64,000 nt of DNA from Alphaproteobacteria bacterium (GCA_021775805.1 JAJFHD010000012.1:62001-126000); one strand, 5' to 3'. Counted from the first letter of the stretch, positions 52,257 to 62,263 are shown. Numbers and translations: made by a program. The notes: generated from the sequence alone by a model not told the origin.

Positions 52257-52562
52257 ATGACCGCCCGGATCTACAGCCCCTCCAAGACCGCCATGCAGTC
52301 CGGCAAGGCCCGCACCAAGAGATGGGTTCTCGATTACGAACCGGAAACTGCACGCGAAGTCGAACCGCTGATGGGATGGACCAGTTCAGGCGACATGAAA
52401 TCCCAGGTCAAACTCAGTTTTGACACGAAGGAAGACGCTATCGCCTATGCCACCCGTAACGGCATTGCTTATCGGGTCGTGGAACCTAAGGTGCGACCGG
52501 TTCGACCTAAGGCGTACGCGGACAATTTCAAGTATGGCCGGATCGGCCAGTGGACGCACTGA
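52257..52562 (+). CDS. Complex I accessory subunit, NDUFS4-like (ETC complex I subunit)
   Basis: A 101-residue protein: ARIYSPSKTAMQSGKARTK, then WVLDYEPETAREVEPLMGWT, the DMKSQVKLSFDTKEDAIAYA segment and the C-terminal ADNFKYGRIGQWTH. These match the NDUFS4 (18/AQDQ kDa) subunit of NADH:ubiquinone oxidoreductase, restricted to alphaproteobacteria and mitochondria. It stabilises the NADH module. It is flanked by tRNA-Pro and tRNA-Arg. Confidence 0.95.
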   Translation: MTARIYSPSKTAMQSGKARTKRWVLDYEPETAREVEPLMGWTSSGDMKSQVKLSFDTKEDAIAYATRNGIAYRVVEPKVRPVRPKAYADNFKYGRIGQWTH

Positions 52563-52610
52563 CCGGCCGCTTTGACGGTCACGGTGAAAAGCACATGTTC
52601 GCTCTATAAC

Positions 52611-52687
52611 GGTCCCGTAGCTCAGTTGGATAGAGCAGGAGCCTTCTAAGCTCAAGGTCGCAGGTTCGAATCCTGCCGGGATCGCCA
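52611..52687 (+). tRNA. tRNA-Arg (anticodon TCT), CCA encoded
   Basis: 77 bases: acceptor GGTCCCG with CGGGATC, D arm GCTC/GAGC, anticodon loop CTTCTAA (TCT), T arm CAGG-TTCGAAT-CCTG, 3' GCCA. The anticodon stem GGAGC/GCTCA has a G-A mismatch at its outer pair. Confidence 0.94.
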
Positions 52688-52915
52688 TCTCTCAATGGTC
52701 CATACCGGGCGCATGGTAACAGGTTTTCCGTAATATATTGGTGACAACCACCATCTCTTTCAAGAGATGCGCCGCCGCCAATCCGGTCAACCGGAACGGC
52801 AGCGGTGTCAAATCACGTCGATCGCCTCAAAGAGTTCCGATAACGCGGCAGACGCGCTCATGCCGTGGATCGGGTTTCAAATTTCAAGGGCCGCATTACC
52901 GGTTCCACGCCAATT

Positions 52916-53485
52916 TTACGACTCTGTGTCCACTGAAACGCCCTTGAGAGTTCCCGATTGGGCGAGCAGGGCGCTCGACCAGACAAAACCCAGTTCATGT
53001 GTGCGGTAACCGGCAAACTGCCCGTAACGCTCAACCGTCTGTATCCCGCCCAGGTTCCTGTAAAACCCGATCGCCGGTTCATTGTCGGCCAGCACCCATG
53101 CCCCTGTGCTGCGAAATCCGTTGCTCCGCAATGCCGATGCCATTGCCCGCAACAACCGTCGCCCTAATCCCAGGCCCTGGTAGGACTCCAAGACGTAAAG
53201 AAGCGCAATTTCGCCGGTTGTCGGCAGCGCCCTGCCGCGCTTTTCATTGCAGATGCCAAATCCCACAATCCGGGAGCCGTCTTCCTCCGCGACATAGGAC
53301 AGAGCTCTGGAAACAGGATCCACGAGACGTTTGCGCCAAATTCCGGCGAGTTGACGCCCGTCCCAGGGGTGCAGCAGGTTGTCGGGTAGGACACCATGGT
53401 ACGTCTGCGCCCAGGAGCACATCTGCACCTTGGCAACATCAACCTCGTCACCTGGGACGGCATTTCGGATCGTGAGCAGACTCAT
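52916..53485 (-). CDS. GNAT family N-acetyltransferase
   Basis: A 189-residue acetyltransferase. N-terminal IRNAVPGDEVDVAKVQMCSWA, acetyl-CoA motif A in IALLYVLESYQGLGLGRRLL (Q-x2-G-x-G/A type) and motif B NEPAIGFYRNLGG. Similar to RimI-like or ribosomal/antibiotic acetyltransferases, substrate unknown. Convergent with tRNA-Arg. Confidence 0.88.
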   Translation of the reverse strand: MSLLTIRNAVPGDEVDVAKVQMCSWAQTYHGVLPDNLLHPWDGRQLAGIWRKRLVDPVSRALSYVAEEDGSRIVGFGICNEKRGRALPTTGEIALLYVLESYQGLGLGRRLLRAMASALRSNGFRSTGAWVLADNEPAIGFYRNLGGIQTVERYGQFAGYRTHELGFVWSSALLAQSGTLKGVSVDTES

Positions 53486-53553
53486 GAATTTATTTGAGCC
53501 TCATTCACACCATCAGTGCAAGCCTTGAATCCGGGGATAATGAATCGATTCCC

Positions 53554-53582
53554 AAAAAAAGAGGCGGCCCGGTGGCCGCCCC
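53554..53582 (-). terminator. Intrinsic terminator of nrdJ
   Basis: Read on the minus strand: GGCGGCC / GGCCGCC seven-bp stem with a four-base loop (53563-53580) followed by TCTTTTTTT (53554-53562). It lies 24 bases after the nrdJ stop. Confidence 0.9.
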
Positions 53583-53605
53583 AAGTTCCCCTCAGGAGAA
53601 ATCTG

Positions 53606-56600
53606 CTATGAACAACCGCTCGTTGATCCACAGGTGTCGCACTTCAAGCATGTGCCATTGCGGACCATTGTGAAGTTACCGCATTCGCCGCACGGATCGC
53701 CCTCATAGCCCTTCATTCTGGCCTCGGCCATGAGGTCGACCGCGCTGCGCCCTGGGTCCGCCGCTGCGTCTCCCGGGTCGGGAATTTCCAGATGTGCCAC
53801 GTCAAGTGATGTCGCCGTCGCCACGACGCTGGCACTCATGACGGCTTCTGCCCGTGCTTGCAGCACGCCGACGTCGGATACAGATGCCGTATTGGGCATC
53901 ACCACGACGTTGTCTGCGACCTGACGGCGTACCAGCCCCTGGCTGACCACTTGCTTGGCCGGGACCGGCGCGTGGGGTGCCCCGCCGCCGCTCTTGCCTT
54001 CGTTTGCGCCGGTGCCCATTACGTCGAACCCGATCTGGGAAGGATCGACATGAGCCAGGTCGTTGCGGCCCGCGTAGGAAACTGCCAATTCACGGAAGAC
54101 ATAGTCGAGGATCGATGTTGCGTTCTTGATCATGTCGTTACCCTGAACAAGTCCGGCCGGTTCGAAGCGGGTGAACGTGAAAGCGTCAATGTATTCCTCA
54201 AGCGGCACGCCATACTGAAGACCCAGTGAAATGGCGATCGCAAAATTGTTCATCAGGCTGCGGAAGGCGGCGCCTTCCTTGTGCATGTCGATGAAGATTT
54301 CTCCAAGTCTGCCGTCATCGTACTCACCGGTCCGCAGGTAAACCTTGTGACCGCCCACCAGGGCTTTCTGGGTATAGCCCTTGCGCCGCTGAGGCAGTTT
54401 ATCGCGTTCCTGTTTGGCGGCGATTTCGACAATCCGTTCGACAATCTTTTCGGAAATTATTTCAGCACGCTGAACCGCCGGTTGCGTCGCGGCGACGGCA
54501 TCGATCAACTCATCCTGATCTTCATCGTCGTCGGCCAGCAATTGAGCGTTGAGCGGTTGGGAGAGCTTCGAGCCGTCGCGGTACAGCGCATTGGCTTTCA
54601 GGGCCAATCGCCAGGAGAGCATATAGGCCTCCTTGCACCCTTCTACCGTTGCGTCGTTCGGCATGTTGATCGTTTTCGAAATCGCACCGGAAATGAAGGG
54701 CTGGGCTGCCGCCATCATCGTGATGTGGCTTTCCACCGACAGGAACCGTTTGCCAAGACGGCCACACGGATTGGCGCAATCGAACACGGGAAGGTGCTCA
54801 TCGGCGAGACCCGGCGCTCCCTCAAGCGTCATTGCACCGCAGCAATAGATGTTCGCCGCTTGTATGGCGTCACGGGTGAAACCGATCTCTGCCAACAGGT
54901 CGAAATCCAGATTGTCCAGTTTTTCAGGATCCACCCCCAGTTGCTGACTGCAGAAGTCTTCACCCAGTGTCCACTTGTTGAAGACGAACTTTATGTCAAA
55001 AGCCGAACCGAGTGCATTCTCCACCGTTTCGATCTTCTCTTCCGTGAAACCCTTGGCTCTGAGGGAGGCGTGATTGATGGAAGGCGCGTCTTTCAGAGAC
55101 CCATGTCCGACCGCATAATCGACGATGTCGGTGATCTGTTCCTCGTCGTATCCAAGGCCTCGAAGGGCGTCGGGCACGGCGCGGTTGATGATCTTGAAGT
55201 AACCGCCACCAGCCAGTTTCTTGAACTTCACAAGAGCGAAATCGGGCTCGATTCCGGTCGTGTCGCAGTCCATAACCAGACCGATGGTGCCGGTGGGCGC
55301 GATTACGGTGGATTGGGCATTTCGATATCCGTACGCTTCGCCCAGTTCAACGGCCCGGTCCCATGCCATCATGGCGTGTTCCACCAGAGCCCTTTCAGGA
55401 CAGTTCTCGTGATCCAGGGCAACCGGTGTGGTGCTGAGTTGTTCGTAGCCATCCGTGTTGCCGTGGGCCGCGTTGCGATGGTTGCGCATGACCCGGAGCA
55501 TATGATCCCGGTTCGGGCCAAATCCGGGGAAAGGCCCCAGTTCCTTGGCAATCTCGGCTGACGTCGAATAGGCGACACCGGTCATGACAGCGGTTATGGC
55601 ACCGCAAATAGCGCGACCTTCCTTTGAGTCGTAGGGGATGCCCGACGTCATCAGCAGACCGCCGATATTGGCAAACCCGAGACCGAGGGTGCGGTAGCGG
55701 TACGACAGCTTGGCGATTTCCTTTGAAGGGAACTGGGCCATCAGGACAGATACTTCGAGCACAATTGTCCACAGCCGGACACCATGTTCGAACGCGTCGA
55801 TGTCGAATTGTCCATCAGGCGTCTTGAACTGCAGGAGGTTCAACGAGGCAAGATTGCAGGCCGTGTCGTCCAGGAACATGTACTCGGAACAAGGGTTGGA
55901 AGCCCGGATCGGACCGCTGGCGGGACAGGTATGCCAGTCATTGATGGTCGTGTGATACTGGATGCCGGGATCGGCAGATGCCCAGGCGGAATAACCGATC
56001 TGATCCCACAGGTCACTTGCAGAAAGTGTTTTGACGGCTTTACCACTCTTGCGTGACGTCAGCTCCCACGGCTCGTCATTCCCGACAGCTTCGAGAAACG
56101 CATCCGTTACTCTCACCGAATTGTTGGAGTTTTGGCCTGATACCGTGCGGTAGGCCTCTGAGTCCCAATCGGTGTCGTAGGTGTCGAAGGCGATGGTTGT
56201 ATGGCCCTGCCTGGCAAACTGAATGATGCGCCGGACATAATTGTCGGGAATCTGATTCTGCCGCGCCAGTTTGATTTCCCGTTTGAGAACCGGGTTTTTA
56301 GCCGGGTCAAAGCAATCGTCGCCGTCGCCCTTGCAGTTGACGCAGGCCTTCATGATAGCATTGAGGTGAGCCGCGCAGATCTTGGACCCGGTGACGAGGG
56401 CCGCGACCTTTTGCTCTTCGCGAACCTTCCAGTTGATGTATTCCTCGATATCGGGATGGTCGATGTCGACAACAACCATTTTCGCCGCACGCCTCGTCGT
56501 GCCGCCGGATTTGATGGCGCCGGCGGCACGGTCACCAATCTTCAGGAAGCTCATCAACCCGGAAGACTTGCCACCTCCGGACAGCGATTCGTTTTCGCCG

Positions 56601-57316
56601 CGGATTTTGGAGAAGTTCGATCCCGTGCCGGAACCATATTTGAACAACCGTGCTTCCCGCGTCCACAGATCCATGATGCCATTTTCATTGACCAGATCAT
56701 CTTCCACCGACTGGATGAAGCAGGCGTGGGGTTGAGGATGTTCGTAGGCGGATTTCGAACGGGTAAGGCGGCCGGTCTCGAAGTCCACGTAGTAATGGCC
56801 CTGGCCCGGACCGTCGATGCCATAGGCCCAATGCAATCCGGTGTTGAACCACTGTGGTGAGTTCGGCGCGACTTTTTGCGTTGCCAGCATGTAGCAGAGC
56901 TCGTCAAAGAACGCGCGAGCGTCGGATTCAGAATCGAAATAACCGCCTTTCCAGCCCCAGTAGGTCCATGTGCCGGCTAAACGTTCAAAGACTTGTGTAG
57001 CCCGTATTTCCGAACCAAAGCATTCGGCTTCAGGAAGTTTCGACAAGGCTTTCTGGTCGGGTTGGCTGCGCCAAAGCCACGACGGGACGGTGTTTTCTTC
57101 AACCTTCGTCAGGCAGGCGGGGACACCTGCCTTGCGGAAGTATTTCTGAGCAATGATGTCGCTGGCAACTTGGCTCCAGGACGCAGGCACTTCAACATTT
57201 TCCAGTTGGAAGACGATAGAGCCATCGGGATTTCTAATCTCGCTTTTGGTCTTACGGAATTTGATTCCGTCGAATGGCGATTTTCCCGCTTCTGTATAGT
57301 GACGATCAATCCGCAT
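53606..57316 (-). CDS. nrdJ: Adenosylcobalamin-dependent ribonucleotide reductase (class II)
   Basis: A 1236-residue class II reductase that makes dNTPs with B12 instead of a separate radical subunit. N-terminal ACIQSVEDD-type loop ([19 protein letters not shown]), [20 protein letters not shown] with the substrate site, the active-site [20 protein letters not shown] region carrying one redox cysteine, [20 protein letters not shown], and a C-terminal zinc-finger-like tail with repeated cysteines ([21 protein letters not shown]). The ATG at 57316 follows GAGGAAAAAG; one at 57364 would add 16 residues. Tandem NrdR boxes lie about 290-330 bases upstream. No nrdAB is in the window. Confidence 0.97.
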   Translation of the reverse strand: MRIDRHYTEAGKSPFDGIKFRKTKSEIRNPDGSIVFQLENVEVPASWSQVASDIIAQKYFRKAGVPACLTKVEENTVPSWLWRSQPDQKALSKLPEAECFGSEIRATQVFERLAGTWTYWGWKGGYFDSESDARAFFDELCYMLATQKVAPNSPQWFNTGLHWAYGIDGPGQGHYYVDFETGRLTRSKSAYEHPQPHACFIQSVEDDLVNENGIMDLWTREARLFKYGSGTGSNFSKIRGENESLSGGGKSSGLMSFLKIGDRAAGAIKSGGTTRRAAKMVVVDIDHPDIEEYINWKVREEQKVAALVTGSKICAAHLNAIMKACVNCKGDGDDCFDPAKNPVLKREIKLARQNQIPDNYVRRIIQFARQGHTTIAFDTYDTDWDSEAYRTVSGQNSNNSVRVTDAFLEAVGNDEPWELTSRKSGKAVKTLSASDLWDQIGYSAWASADPGIQYHTTINDWHTCPASGPIRASNPCSEYMFLDDTACNLASLNLLQFKTPDGQFDIDAFEHGVRLWTIVLEVSVLMAQFPSKEIAKLSYRYRTLGLGFANIGGLLMTSGIPYDSKEGRAICGAITAVMTGVAYSTSAEIAKELGPFPGFGPNRDHMLRVMRNHRNAAHGNTDGYEQLSTTPVALDHENCPERALVEHAMMAWDRAVELGEAYGYRNAQSTVIAPTGTIGLVMDCDTTGIEPDFALVKFKKLAGGGYFKIINRAVPDALRGLGYDEEQITDIVDYAVGHGSLKDAPSINHASLRAKGFTEEKIETVENALGSAFDIKFVFNKWTLGEDFCSQQLGVDPEKLDNLDFDLLAEIGFTRDAIQAANIYCCGAMTLEGAPGLADEHLPVFDCANPCGRLGKRFLSVESHITMMAAAQPFISGAISKTINMPNDATVEGCKEAYMLSWRLALKANALYRDGSKLSQPLNAQLLADDDEDQDELIDAVAATQPAVQRAEIISEKIVERIVEIAAKQERDKLPQRRKGYTQKALVGGHKVYLRTGEYDDGRLGEIFIDMHKEGAAFRSLMNNFAIAISLGLQYGVPLEEYIDAFTFTRFEPAGLVQGNDMIKNATSILDYVFRELAVSYAGRNDLAHVDPSQIGFDVMGTGANEGKSGGGAPHAPVPAKQVVSQGLVRRQVADNVVVMPNTASVSDVGVLQARAEAVMSASVVATATSLDVAHLEIPDPGDAAADPGRSAVDLMAEARMKGYEGDPCGECGNFTMVRNGTCLKCDTCGSTSGCS

Positions 57317-57602
57317 CTTTTTCCTCGTTCGTTCCGTGCTCAAGCGCACGGCATTTCCATTCATTTAAAACTTGAGCACTGACCCAAATGACAGAACCCT
57401 TCTTGCCGCGCCACGAGGACAAGTTTCGTTTTCAGGCAAACAATCCCAGTTCTAGGCACAAAAAAGCTGCCCCTCCGGCAAATCACCGCCGAATTCACTC
57501 GGTACATTTTGGGATACACCTCAACCCGTCCATATTTGGATCCGGTGGGTGTGATTGTTGGCCCCTCAGCGCATGGTCACTCTATGCCGAGTTCGCTTCG
57601 CA

Positions 57603-57649
57603 CGTCAAGAATTAGTGTGTTAACAAAATCCTAACACAACATGTAGTGT
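57603..57649 (-). promoter_or_regulatory. Tandem NrdR boxes upstream of nrdJ
   Basis: The distal box ACACAACATGTAGTGT (57634-57649) matches the NrdR consensus acaCwAtATaTwGtgt at 14 of 16 positions by eye. A weaker box (57603-57618, ending ATTAGTGT) matches at about 10 of 16. Their starts are exactly 31 bp apart, the usual spacing for paired NrdR boxes. The proximal box overlaps a TTGACG -35-like hexamer on the nrdJ strand, consistent with repression by NrdR-(d)ATP. Confidence 0.7.
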
Positions 57650-57655
57650 CAAAGC

Positions 57656-57702
57656 TGTGGGAAAGCTGTGAATTGTCCAAGAATCACAGGGAATCTCCCA
57701 CA
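57656..57702. other. Nested hairpin beside the NrdR boxes
   Basis: Outer stem TGTGGGA (57656-57662) with TCCCACA (57696-57702) and inner stem CTGTGA (57666-57671) with TCACAG (57684-57689), both perfect. It starts seven bases after the distal NrdR box. It may be a protein-binding site or part of a small RNA; no terminator is seen. Confidence 0.4.
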
Positions 57703-57777
57703 ATCCTGGAACTATCTGTAGTAGGTAGCAAGCGCTTTTTTACAGCATATAGCCATGGGGAATCCCTCTGTTTATGG

Positions 57778-57792
57778 TTAACGAGACGTTAA
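57778..57792. promoter_or_regulatory. CtrA-type binding site TTAA-N7-TTAA
   Basis: TTAACGAGACGTTAA is an exact match to the alphaproteobacterial CtrA consensus TTAA-N7-TTAA. It lies 462 bases upstream of nrdJ and 329 bases upstream of the NDUFA12 gene. Such matches also occur by chance, so the call is tentative. Confidence 0.4.
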
Positions 57793-58120
57793 ATTTGCGG
57801 CGACAATACCTGCCGTTTGAATTGCCCTTCGATGGTTAAGAAGCGCAACCGGCCTAAAAGAGCCGTTTGACGGCCTTTGCGGGGTGTTCGGGGGCAATTG
57901 CGCGGTTTGATTCGCTGGATACCGATTCGATTGCTCAAACGAATCGGCAGTCACCGTCAGTTCACTGTTCGGGTGGGGGAAAGTGTACGCACGGGGTGTG
58001 ATACTGCAGCGCCGGTGAAACGGCTCCGGTCAAGGGCCGGAAAGGGGATATGCACACTGGACTGGACCGCCTGCATGAGCCATAAGTGTTGGCGAATTGC
58101 TAACCATAAAGGCAGGCCTG

Positions 58121-58501
58121 ATGAAGTTTCTTCTTCAATTCTTCACATGGTGGAATGGTCAGACGCTGGGAACCCGTTTTCACACGTGGCGGAAGGGTGA
58201 GTTTGTCGGCGAAGATGGCACGGGAAACAAATATTATCGTGAACGTGGCGGCAATCGGCGCTGGGTTATCTACAACGGCCTTGCTGAACCGTCTGCGGTT
58301 CCTCCGGAGTGGCACGGTTGGCTGCATTACACGGTTGATACGCCGCCAACCGAAGAAGAATACACACCACACGAATGGCAAAAGCCGCATCAGCCCAACA
58401 TGACGGGCACATCAGCAGCCTACCGTCCCGACGGCAGTATCCTGAGCGGCGCCAAGCGCCCGCAGGCGACCGGTGACTATGAAGCCTGGCAGCCGGAGTA
58501 G
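58121..58501 (+). CDS. NADH:ubiquinone oxidoreductase subunit NDUFA12
   Basis: A 126-residue B17.2/NDUFA12 protein: FFTWWNGQTLGTRFHTWRKG, VGEDGTGNKYYRERGG, RRWVIYNGLAEPSAVPPEWH and HYTVDTPPTEEEY. It is an accessory complex I subunit of alphaproteobacteria and mitochondria. The ATG at 58121 is preceded by AGGCAGGCCTG. It opens the conserved run NDUFA12 - MlaD - DUF2155. Confidence 0.96.
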   Translation: MKFLLQFFTWWNGQTLGTRFHTWRKGEFVGEDGTGNKYYRERGGNRRWVIYNGLAEPSAVPPEWHGWLHYTVDTPPTEEEYTPHEWQKPHQPNMTGTSAAYRPDGSILSGAKRPQATGDYEAWQPE

Positions 58502-58592
58502 CGGTGCGAGGTTGTGTTCGGGTGACGTCGGAAATTACTGAGACTGCGCATATCGAGAATCTGGATCTTTGCGAACAAAGAGGGATCGGACC

Positions 58593-59042
58593 ATGAAAAA
58601 CAATGTCGTCGAAACGCTCATTGGAGCGGCAGTCATTGCCATCGCGGTGGCATTTTTTACATACGCCTACAAGACCGCCGATATCGGCAAGGGGTCCGAC
58701 GGCTACAGTCTGACCGCTCAGTTTGAGCGTGTTGACGGTGTCTCTACGGGCACGGATGTCAGAATGGCGGGCATAAAGATAGGTACGGTCACCGCCCAAC
58801 GTCTTGAGCCGGCAAGTTATGAGGCGATCCTAACGATTGTTGTCAGTCCTGAAGTCAAGCTGCCTACAGACTCCACAGCCAAAATCACCTCTGAGGGTCT
58901 GCTTGGAGGTAACTACATTTCACTGGAGCCCGGGGGCGATGAGACAATGCTTGCGGAAGGCGGCAAGATTGCCAATACGCAAAGTTCGGTGGATCTGATT
59001 GGATTGTTGGGGCAGGCGATTTTCAACAACAAGGGGTCTTGA
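58593..59042 (+). CDS. mlaD: MlaD-type lipid-transport protein (MCE domain)
   Basis: A 149-residue protein with one N-terminal membrane helix (about 6-28) and one MCE domain (YSLTAQFERVDGVSTGTDVR, GIKIGTVTAQRLEP, STAKITSEGLLGGNYISLEPG). MlaD forms the periplasmic hexamer that shuttles phospholipids between membranes. The other Mla genes are not in the window. The ATG at 58593 follows AGAGGGA. Its stop overlaps the next start (TGATG). Confidence 0.93.
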   Translation: MKNNVVETLIGAAVIAIAVAFFTYAYKTADIGKGSDGYSLTAQFERVDGVSTGTDVRMAGIKIGTVTAQRLEPASYEAILTIVVSPEVKLPTDSTAKITSEGLLGGNYISLEPGGDETMLAEGGKIANTQSSVDLIGLLGQAIFNNKGS

Positions 59043-59821
59043 TGGCGCAACGCCTCAGGCAATCCGGCGACCAGATCTGGTCAACTGGCGGGTATGATAC
59101 CCACGCCCGGTTTGTGTCGATACTGGGCGCAGGCGTGCTCGAATGGCTTGACGTCAAGCCAGGCGAACGGGTTCTCGATCTTGGATGTGGCGACGGCGCT
59201 TTGACTGAAGAACTGGTCAAACAAGGGGCTAACGTCGTCGGTATCGATTCGAGCTCCGAATTCGTTGCAAGCGCCCGACGGCGCGGCCTCGATGTTCATC
59301 TCATGGACGGCCACGGGTTGGAATTCAATCACGAGTTTGATGCGGTTTTCTCCAATGCAGCGCTGCATTGGATGACGGACCCCGGTGCTGTGATCTCCGG
59401 CATCGCCCGTTCGCTCAAACCAGGCGGGCGATTCGTTGCGGAGTTTGGCGGGCATGGCAACGTTGCCGCCATCGTGACGGCGTTGCGGGCCGTGGCTGCA
59501 AATCGGGGAGGGGACACGGAACTGGCCTTTCCCTGGTTTTTTCCAACATGTGACGAGTACACAGACTTGTTGGCGCAGTCTGGATTCACGGTCAGGCAAA
59601 CCGCACTGATTCCCCGGCCGACAGCGCTGCCCACCGATATGGCTGGCTGGCTTCGTACGTTCCGTGAACCATTCTTTGCCCAGTTCGGTCATGAGGCAGA
59701 AGCTGCATTGCACGATGTCGTTGACCTTTTGAGGCCAAGCCTGTGTGACTCGAGCGGCAACTGGACTGCCGACTATGTACGGTTGAGAGTTGATGCCGTG
59801 TCTGAAGCCGCCAGTGCATGA
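59042..59821 (+). CDS. SAM-dependent methyltransferase, Tam-like
   Basis: A 259-residue class I methyltransferase. SAM motif I is VLDLGCGDGALTEEL, motif II region VDVHLMDGHGLEF and SNAALHWMTDPGAVI, followed by KPGGRFVAEFGGHGN, close to trans-aconitate methyltransferase and BioC-like proteins. The ATG overlaps the MlaD stop by one base, so it is translationally coupled. It interrupts the usual MlaD-DUF2155 adjacency. Substrate unknown. Confidence 0.87.
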   Translation: MAQRLRQSGDQIWSTGGYDTHARFVSILGAGVLEWLDVKPGERVLDLGCGDGALTEELVKQGANVVGIDSSSEFVASARRRGLDVHLMDGHGLEFNHEFDAVFSNAALHWMTDPGAVISGIARSLKPGGRFVAEFGGHGNVAAIVTALRAVAANRGGDTELAFPWFFPTCDEYTDLLAQSGFTVRQTALIPRPTALPTDMAGWLRTFREPFFAQFGHEAEAALHDVVDLLRPSLCDSSGNWTADYVRLRVDAVSEAASA

Positions 59822-59847
59822 TCAATCCTAAGTTTTAAGTCAAGCGC

Positions 59848-60237
59848 ATGAGCAGTGTTTTCAAGATATCCGCCCAGATGGGAGTTTGTATTGCGGTTAT
59901 GATGACTGCTGTATCAGGGCGATCGGTGGCTGAGCCGATCAGCAATCCGATAGCTGTTTTCTCCGGTCTCGACAAGATTACAGCTGTCATCCGGACATTT
60001 GAGGTGCCGGTGGACACGACGGTGTTGTTCGGAACGCTCGAGGTCACACCACGCATCTGCAACACCCGACCCCCCATCGAAACGCCAAAAACGACCGCCT
60101 TTGTCGATGTCAAGGAACGCCGGCACGGAAACAAACCGAAGCGGATATTTTCCGGTTGGATGTTCGCCGACAGCCCTGGTCTTTCAGGGGTCGAACACCC
60201 CGTCTACGATGTTTGGCTGATCGACTGCAAAACGTAG
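59848..60237 (+). CDS. DUF2155 domain-containing secreted protein
   Basis: A 129-residue protein with a signal peptide (about 1-28, ending GRSVAE). The DUF2155 core is [36 protein letters not shown] and [20 protein letters not shown], ending in YDVWLIDCK with two conserved cysteines. Function unknown; typical of alphaproteobacteria next to aat. It is convergent with aat and overlaps its 3' end by 34 bases. Confidence 0.93.
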   Translation: MSSVFKISAQMGVCIAVMMTAVSGRSVAEPISNPIAVFSGLDKITAVIRTFEVPVDTTVLFGTLEVTPRICNTRPPIETPKTTAFVDVKERRHGNKPKRIFSGWMFADSPGLSGVEHPVYDVWLIDCKT

Positions 60238-60887
60238 TCTGGATCGTCGTCTCTGCAGAAGGCGCGAAAATCCGCCTGCACTGACAAGGCAGCGCCCAGA
60301 ATGCGATGATAGTCCTCACGCGGGATTTCCCGGACGCCGAAGCGGCGCAGATGGTCGGTGATGAACTGTGTGTCCAGGAGGGTAAAGCCACCCGTCCTCA
60401 GGCGCGCGACAAGATGGACCAGGGCGACCTTGCTGGCGTCAGTCTCTCTGGAGAACATGCTTTCACCAAAAAAAGCCCCACCCAGGCTGATGCCGTAAAG
60501 TCCGCCAACCAATTCGTTTTCACGCCAAACTTCCACGGTATGGCAGCGGTCCATTTCAAACAGCTGTTGATAGAGTTGCCTGATTCGCAGATTGATCCAC
60601 GTGGACGGGCGGTCAGGCGTTGCATCTGCGCAGCCCGATACGACGTCTTCAAACGCAGTGTCGATGCGGATGGTGAACTTCGACGACCGGACGGTACGCT
60701 TGAGCCGCCTCGGCACGTGAAAACCATCGAGCGGAAGGATGCCACGGAACTCGGGGTCAATCCAGAAAAGCGTCTGATCGTCGGCACTTTCCGCCATGGG
60801 AAATATACCCGCGGCATAAGCATTGAGAAGCACTTCAGGCGTAATGACTGTCATTGGCGAAGATTTCGGAGCCTCAACGGATGACAC
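60204..60887 (-). CDS. aat: Leucyl/phenylalanyl-tRNA--protein transferase
   Basis: A 227-residue enzyme that adds Leu or Phe to N-terminal Lys/Arg of proteins to mark them for ClpS/ClpAP. Motifs are [57 protein letters not shown] and [15 protein letters not shown]. The MSSVEAP start at 60887 is standard; an ATG at 60854 is an alternative. Convergent 34-base overlap with DUF2155. Confidence 0.96.
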   Translation of the reverse strand: MSSVEAPKSSPMTVITPEVLLNAYAAGIFPMAESADDQTLFWIDPEFRGILPLDGFHVPRRLKRTVRSSKFTIRIDTAFEDVVSGCADATPDRPSTWINLRIRQLYQQLFEMDRCHTVEVWRENELVGGLYGISLGGAFFGESMFSRETDASKVALVHLVARLRTGGFTLLDTQFITDHLRRFGVREIPREDYHRILGAALSVQADFRAFCRDDDPDYVLQSISQTS

Positions 60888-60925
60888 GATGTAGGCGTTT
60901 GTTTAGCGCCATTGATTGCGATGCA

Positions 60926-62263
60926 TCAAGAGTCAAGAAAATCTTCAAGCCAGTGAATGTCGTAGTTTCCGTTGACGATATCCGGTTCCGCGACCAGTCG
61001 TGAGAACAGGGGAATGGTTGTTTCAATGCCCTCGATAACGAATTCCCCAAGGGACCGTCTTAACCGCATGAGGCATTCGTTTCTGTTCTTGCCAAAAACG
61101 ATGAGTTTTCCGATCAGGCTGTCATAGTACGGTGGAATTGTGTAACCGGCATAAACCCCGGAATCGATCCGCACCCCGAGCCCGCCGGGTGGATGATAGG
61201 CTTCTATCAGCCCCGGAGACGGCGTGAACGTTTCCGGATTCTCGGCATTGATTCGACACTCGATGGCGTGGCCGGCAAAGACGACATCGGACTGCCCATA
61301 CCCCAGGGATGCCCCGTGAGCGATACGGATCTGTTCCTGGACCAAGTCAATGCCGGTGATCATTTCGGTTATCGGATGCTCGACCTGCAGGCGTGTGTTC
61401 ATTTCTATGAAATAGAATTCTCCGTTTTCGTACAGAAACTCCACCGTGCCGACGCCGAGATACCCCAACTCCTTCATGGCATCGGAAACGACGGTGCCAA
61501 TCTTCTCACGCTGTGCAAGATTCAGTGCCGGAGACAGGGCTTCCTCGAACACTTTCTGGTGCCGGCGTTGAAGAGAACAATCGCGCTCGCCCAGATGAAC
61601 GGCACCGCCCTTGCCGTCCGACAGCACCTGAAACTCGATATGGCGCGGCTTTGCAAGGTATTTCTCGATGTAGAGAGCATCGTCTCCGAAAGCCGATTTC
61701 GCTTCCGCCCTGGCGGTTGACAAGGCGTTATCGATTTCGTTTTCCGAAAGCGCGACTTTCATACCTCTGCCGCCACCGCCCGCAGCGGCCTTTACCAGAA
61801 CCGGATAACCGATCTCGGCAGCGATCTTGCGGGCATCGATGTTGTTGGTCACAGCGCCGGGTGAACCGGGGACGACGGGAATGCCCAACCGCTCGGCAGT
61901 CGCCTTCGCGGCAATCTTGTCGCCCATCACGCGGATATGGGACGCCTTGGGACCGATGAGCGTGATATTGTGCTCTTCGAGGATCTCAGCGAAACGGGCG
62001 TTCTCTGATAGAAAACCGTACCCCGGATGCACCGCGTCTGCGCCGGTTATTTCACAAGCGGCAAGTATGGCGGGTATGTTTAGATAGCTGTGCGTGGCCG
62101 ACGGTGGTCCAATGCAAACGCTTTCGTCGGCCAGGCGGACATGCATGGCGTTTTCATCGGCCGTCGAATGAATGGCGACCGTCGCAATCCCCATTTCCCG
62201 GCACGCGCGCTGTATCCGGAGAGCGATCTCGCCTCGATTTGCGATGAGTATCTTGTCGAACAT
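60926..62263 (-). CDS. accC: Acetyl-CoA carboxylase, biotin carboxylase subunit
   Basis: A 445-residue ATP-grasp enzyme that carboxylates the biotin on AccB. Motifs: FDKILIANRGEIALRIQRAC at the start, the glycine-rich ATP loop KAAAGGGGRGMKVALSE, GERDCSLQRRHQKVFEEA, and the catalytic FIEMNTRLQVEHPITEMITG. Starts 22 bases after accB. Part of the minus-strand run aroQ-accB-accC-aat. Confidence 0.97.
   Translation of the reverse strand: MFDKILIANRGEIALRIQRACREMGIATVAIHSTADENAMHVRLADESVCIGPPSATHSYLNIPAILAACEITGADAVHPGYGFLSENARFAEILEEHNITLIGPKASHIRVMGDKIAAKATAERLGIPVVPGSPGAVTNNIDARKIAAEIGYPVLVKAAAGGGGRGMKVALSENEIDNALSTARAEAKSAFGDDALYIEKYLAKPRHIEFQVLSDGKGGAVHLGERDCSLQRRHQKVFEEALSPALNLAQREKIGTVVSDAMKELGYLGVGTVEFLYENGEFYFIEMNTRLQVEHPITEMITGIDLVQEQIRIAHGASLGYGQSDVVFAGHAIECRINAENPETFTPSPGLIEAYHPPGGLGVRIDSGVYAGYTIPPYYDSLIGKLIVFGKNRNECLMRLRRSLGEFVIEGIETTIPLFSRLVAEPDIVNGNYDIHWLEDFLDS

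Larger units (their letters stand above)
57317..58120. promoter_or_regulatory. Long regulatory gap nrdJ / NDUFA12
   Basis: 804 bases with no gene. It contains tandem NrdR boxes at 57603-57649, a nested hairpin at 57656-57702 and a CtrA-type site at 57778-57792. A candidate nrdJ promoter on the minus strand has TTGACG at 57608-57603 and a weak ATAGAG after 17 bases. A short forward frame at 57877 overlaps NDUFA12 and is not believable. Confidence 0.5.

Noticed and set aside
57877-58200. 107-residue forward open frame before NDUFA12
   Set aside because: It overlaps the well supported NDUFA12 gene in another frame and its translation is arginine-rich noise.
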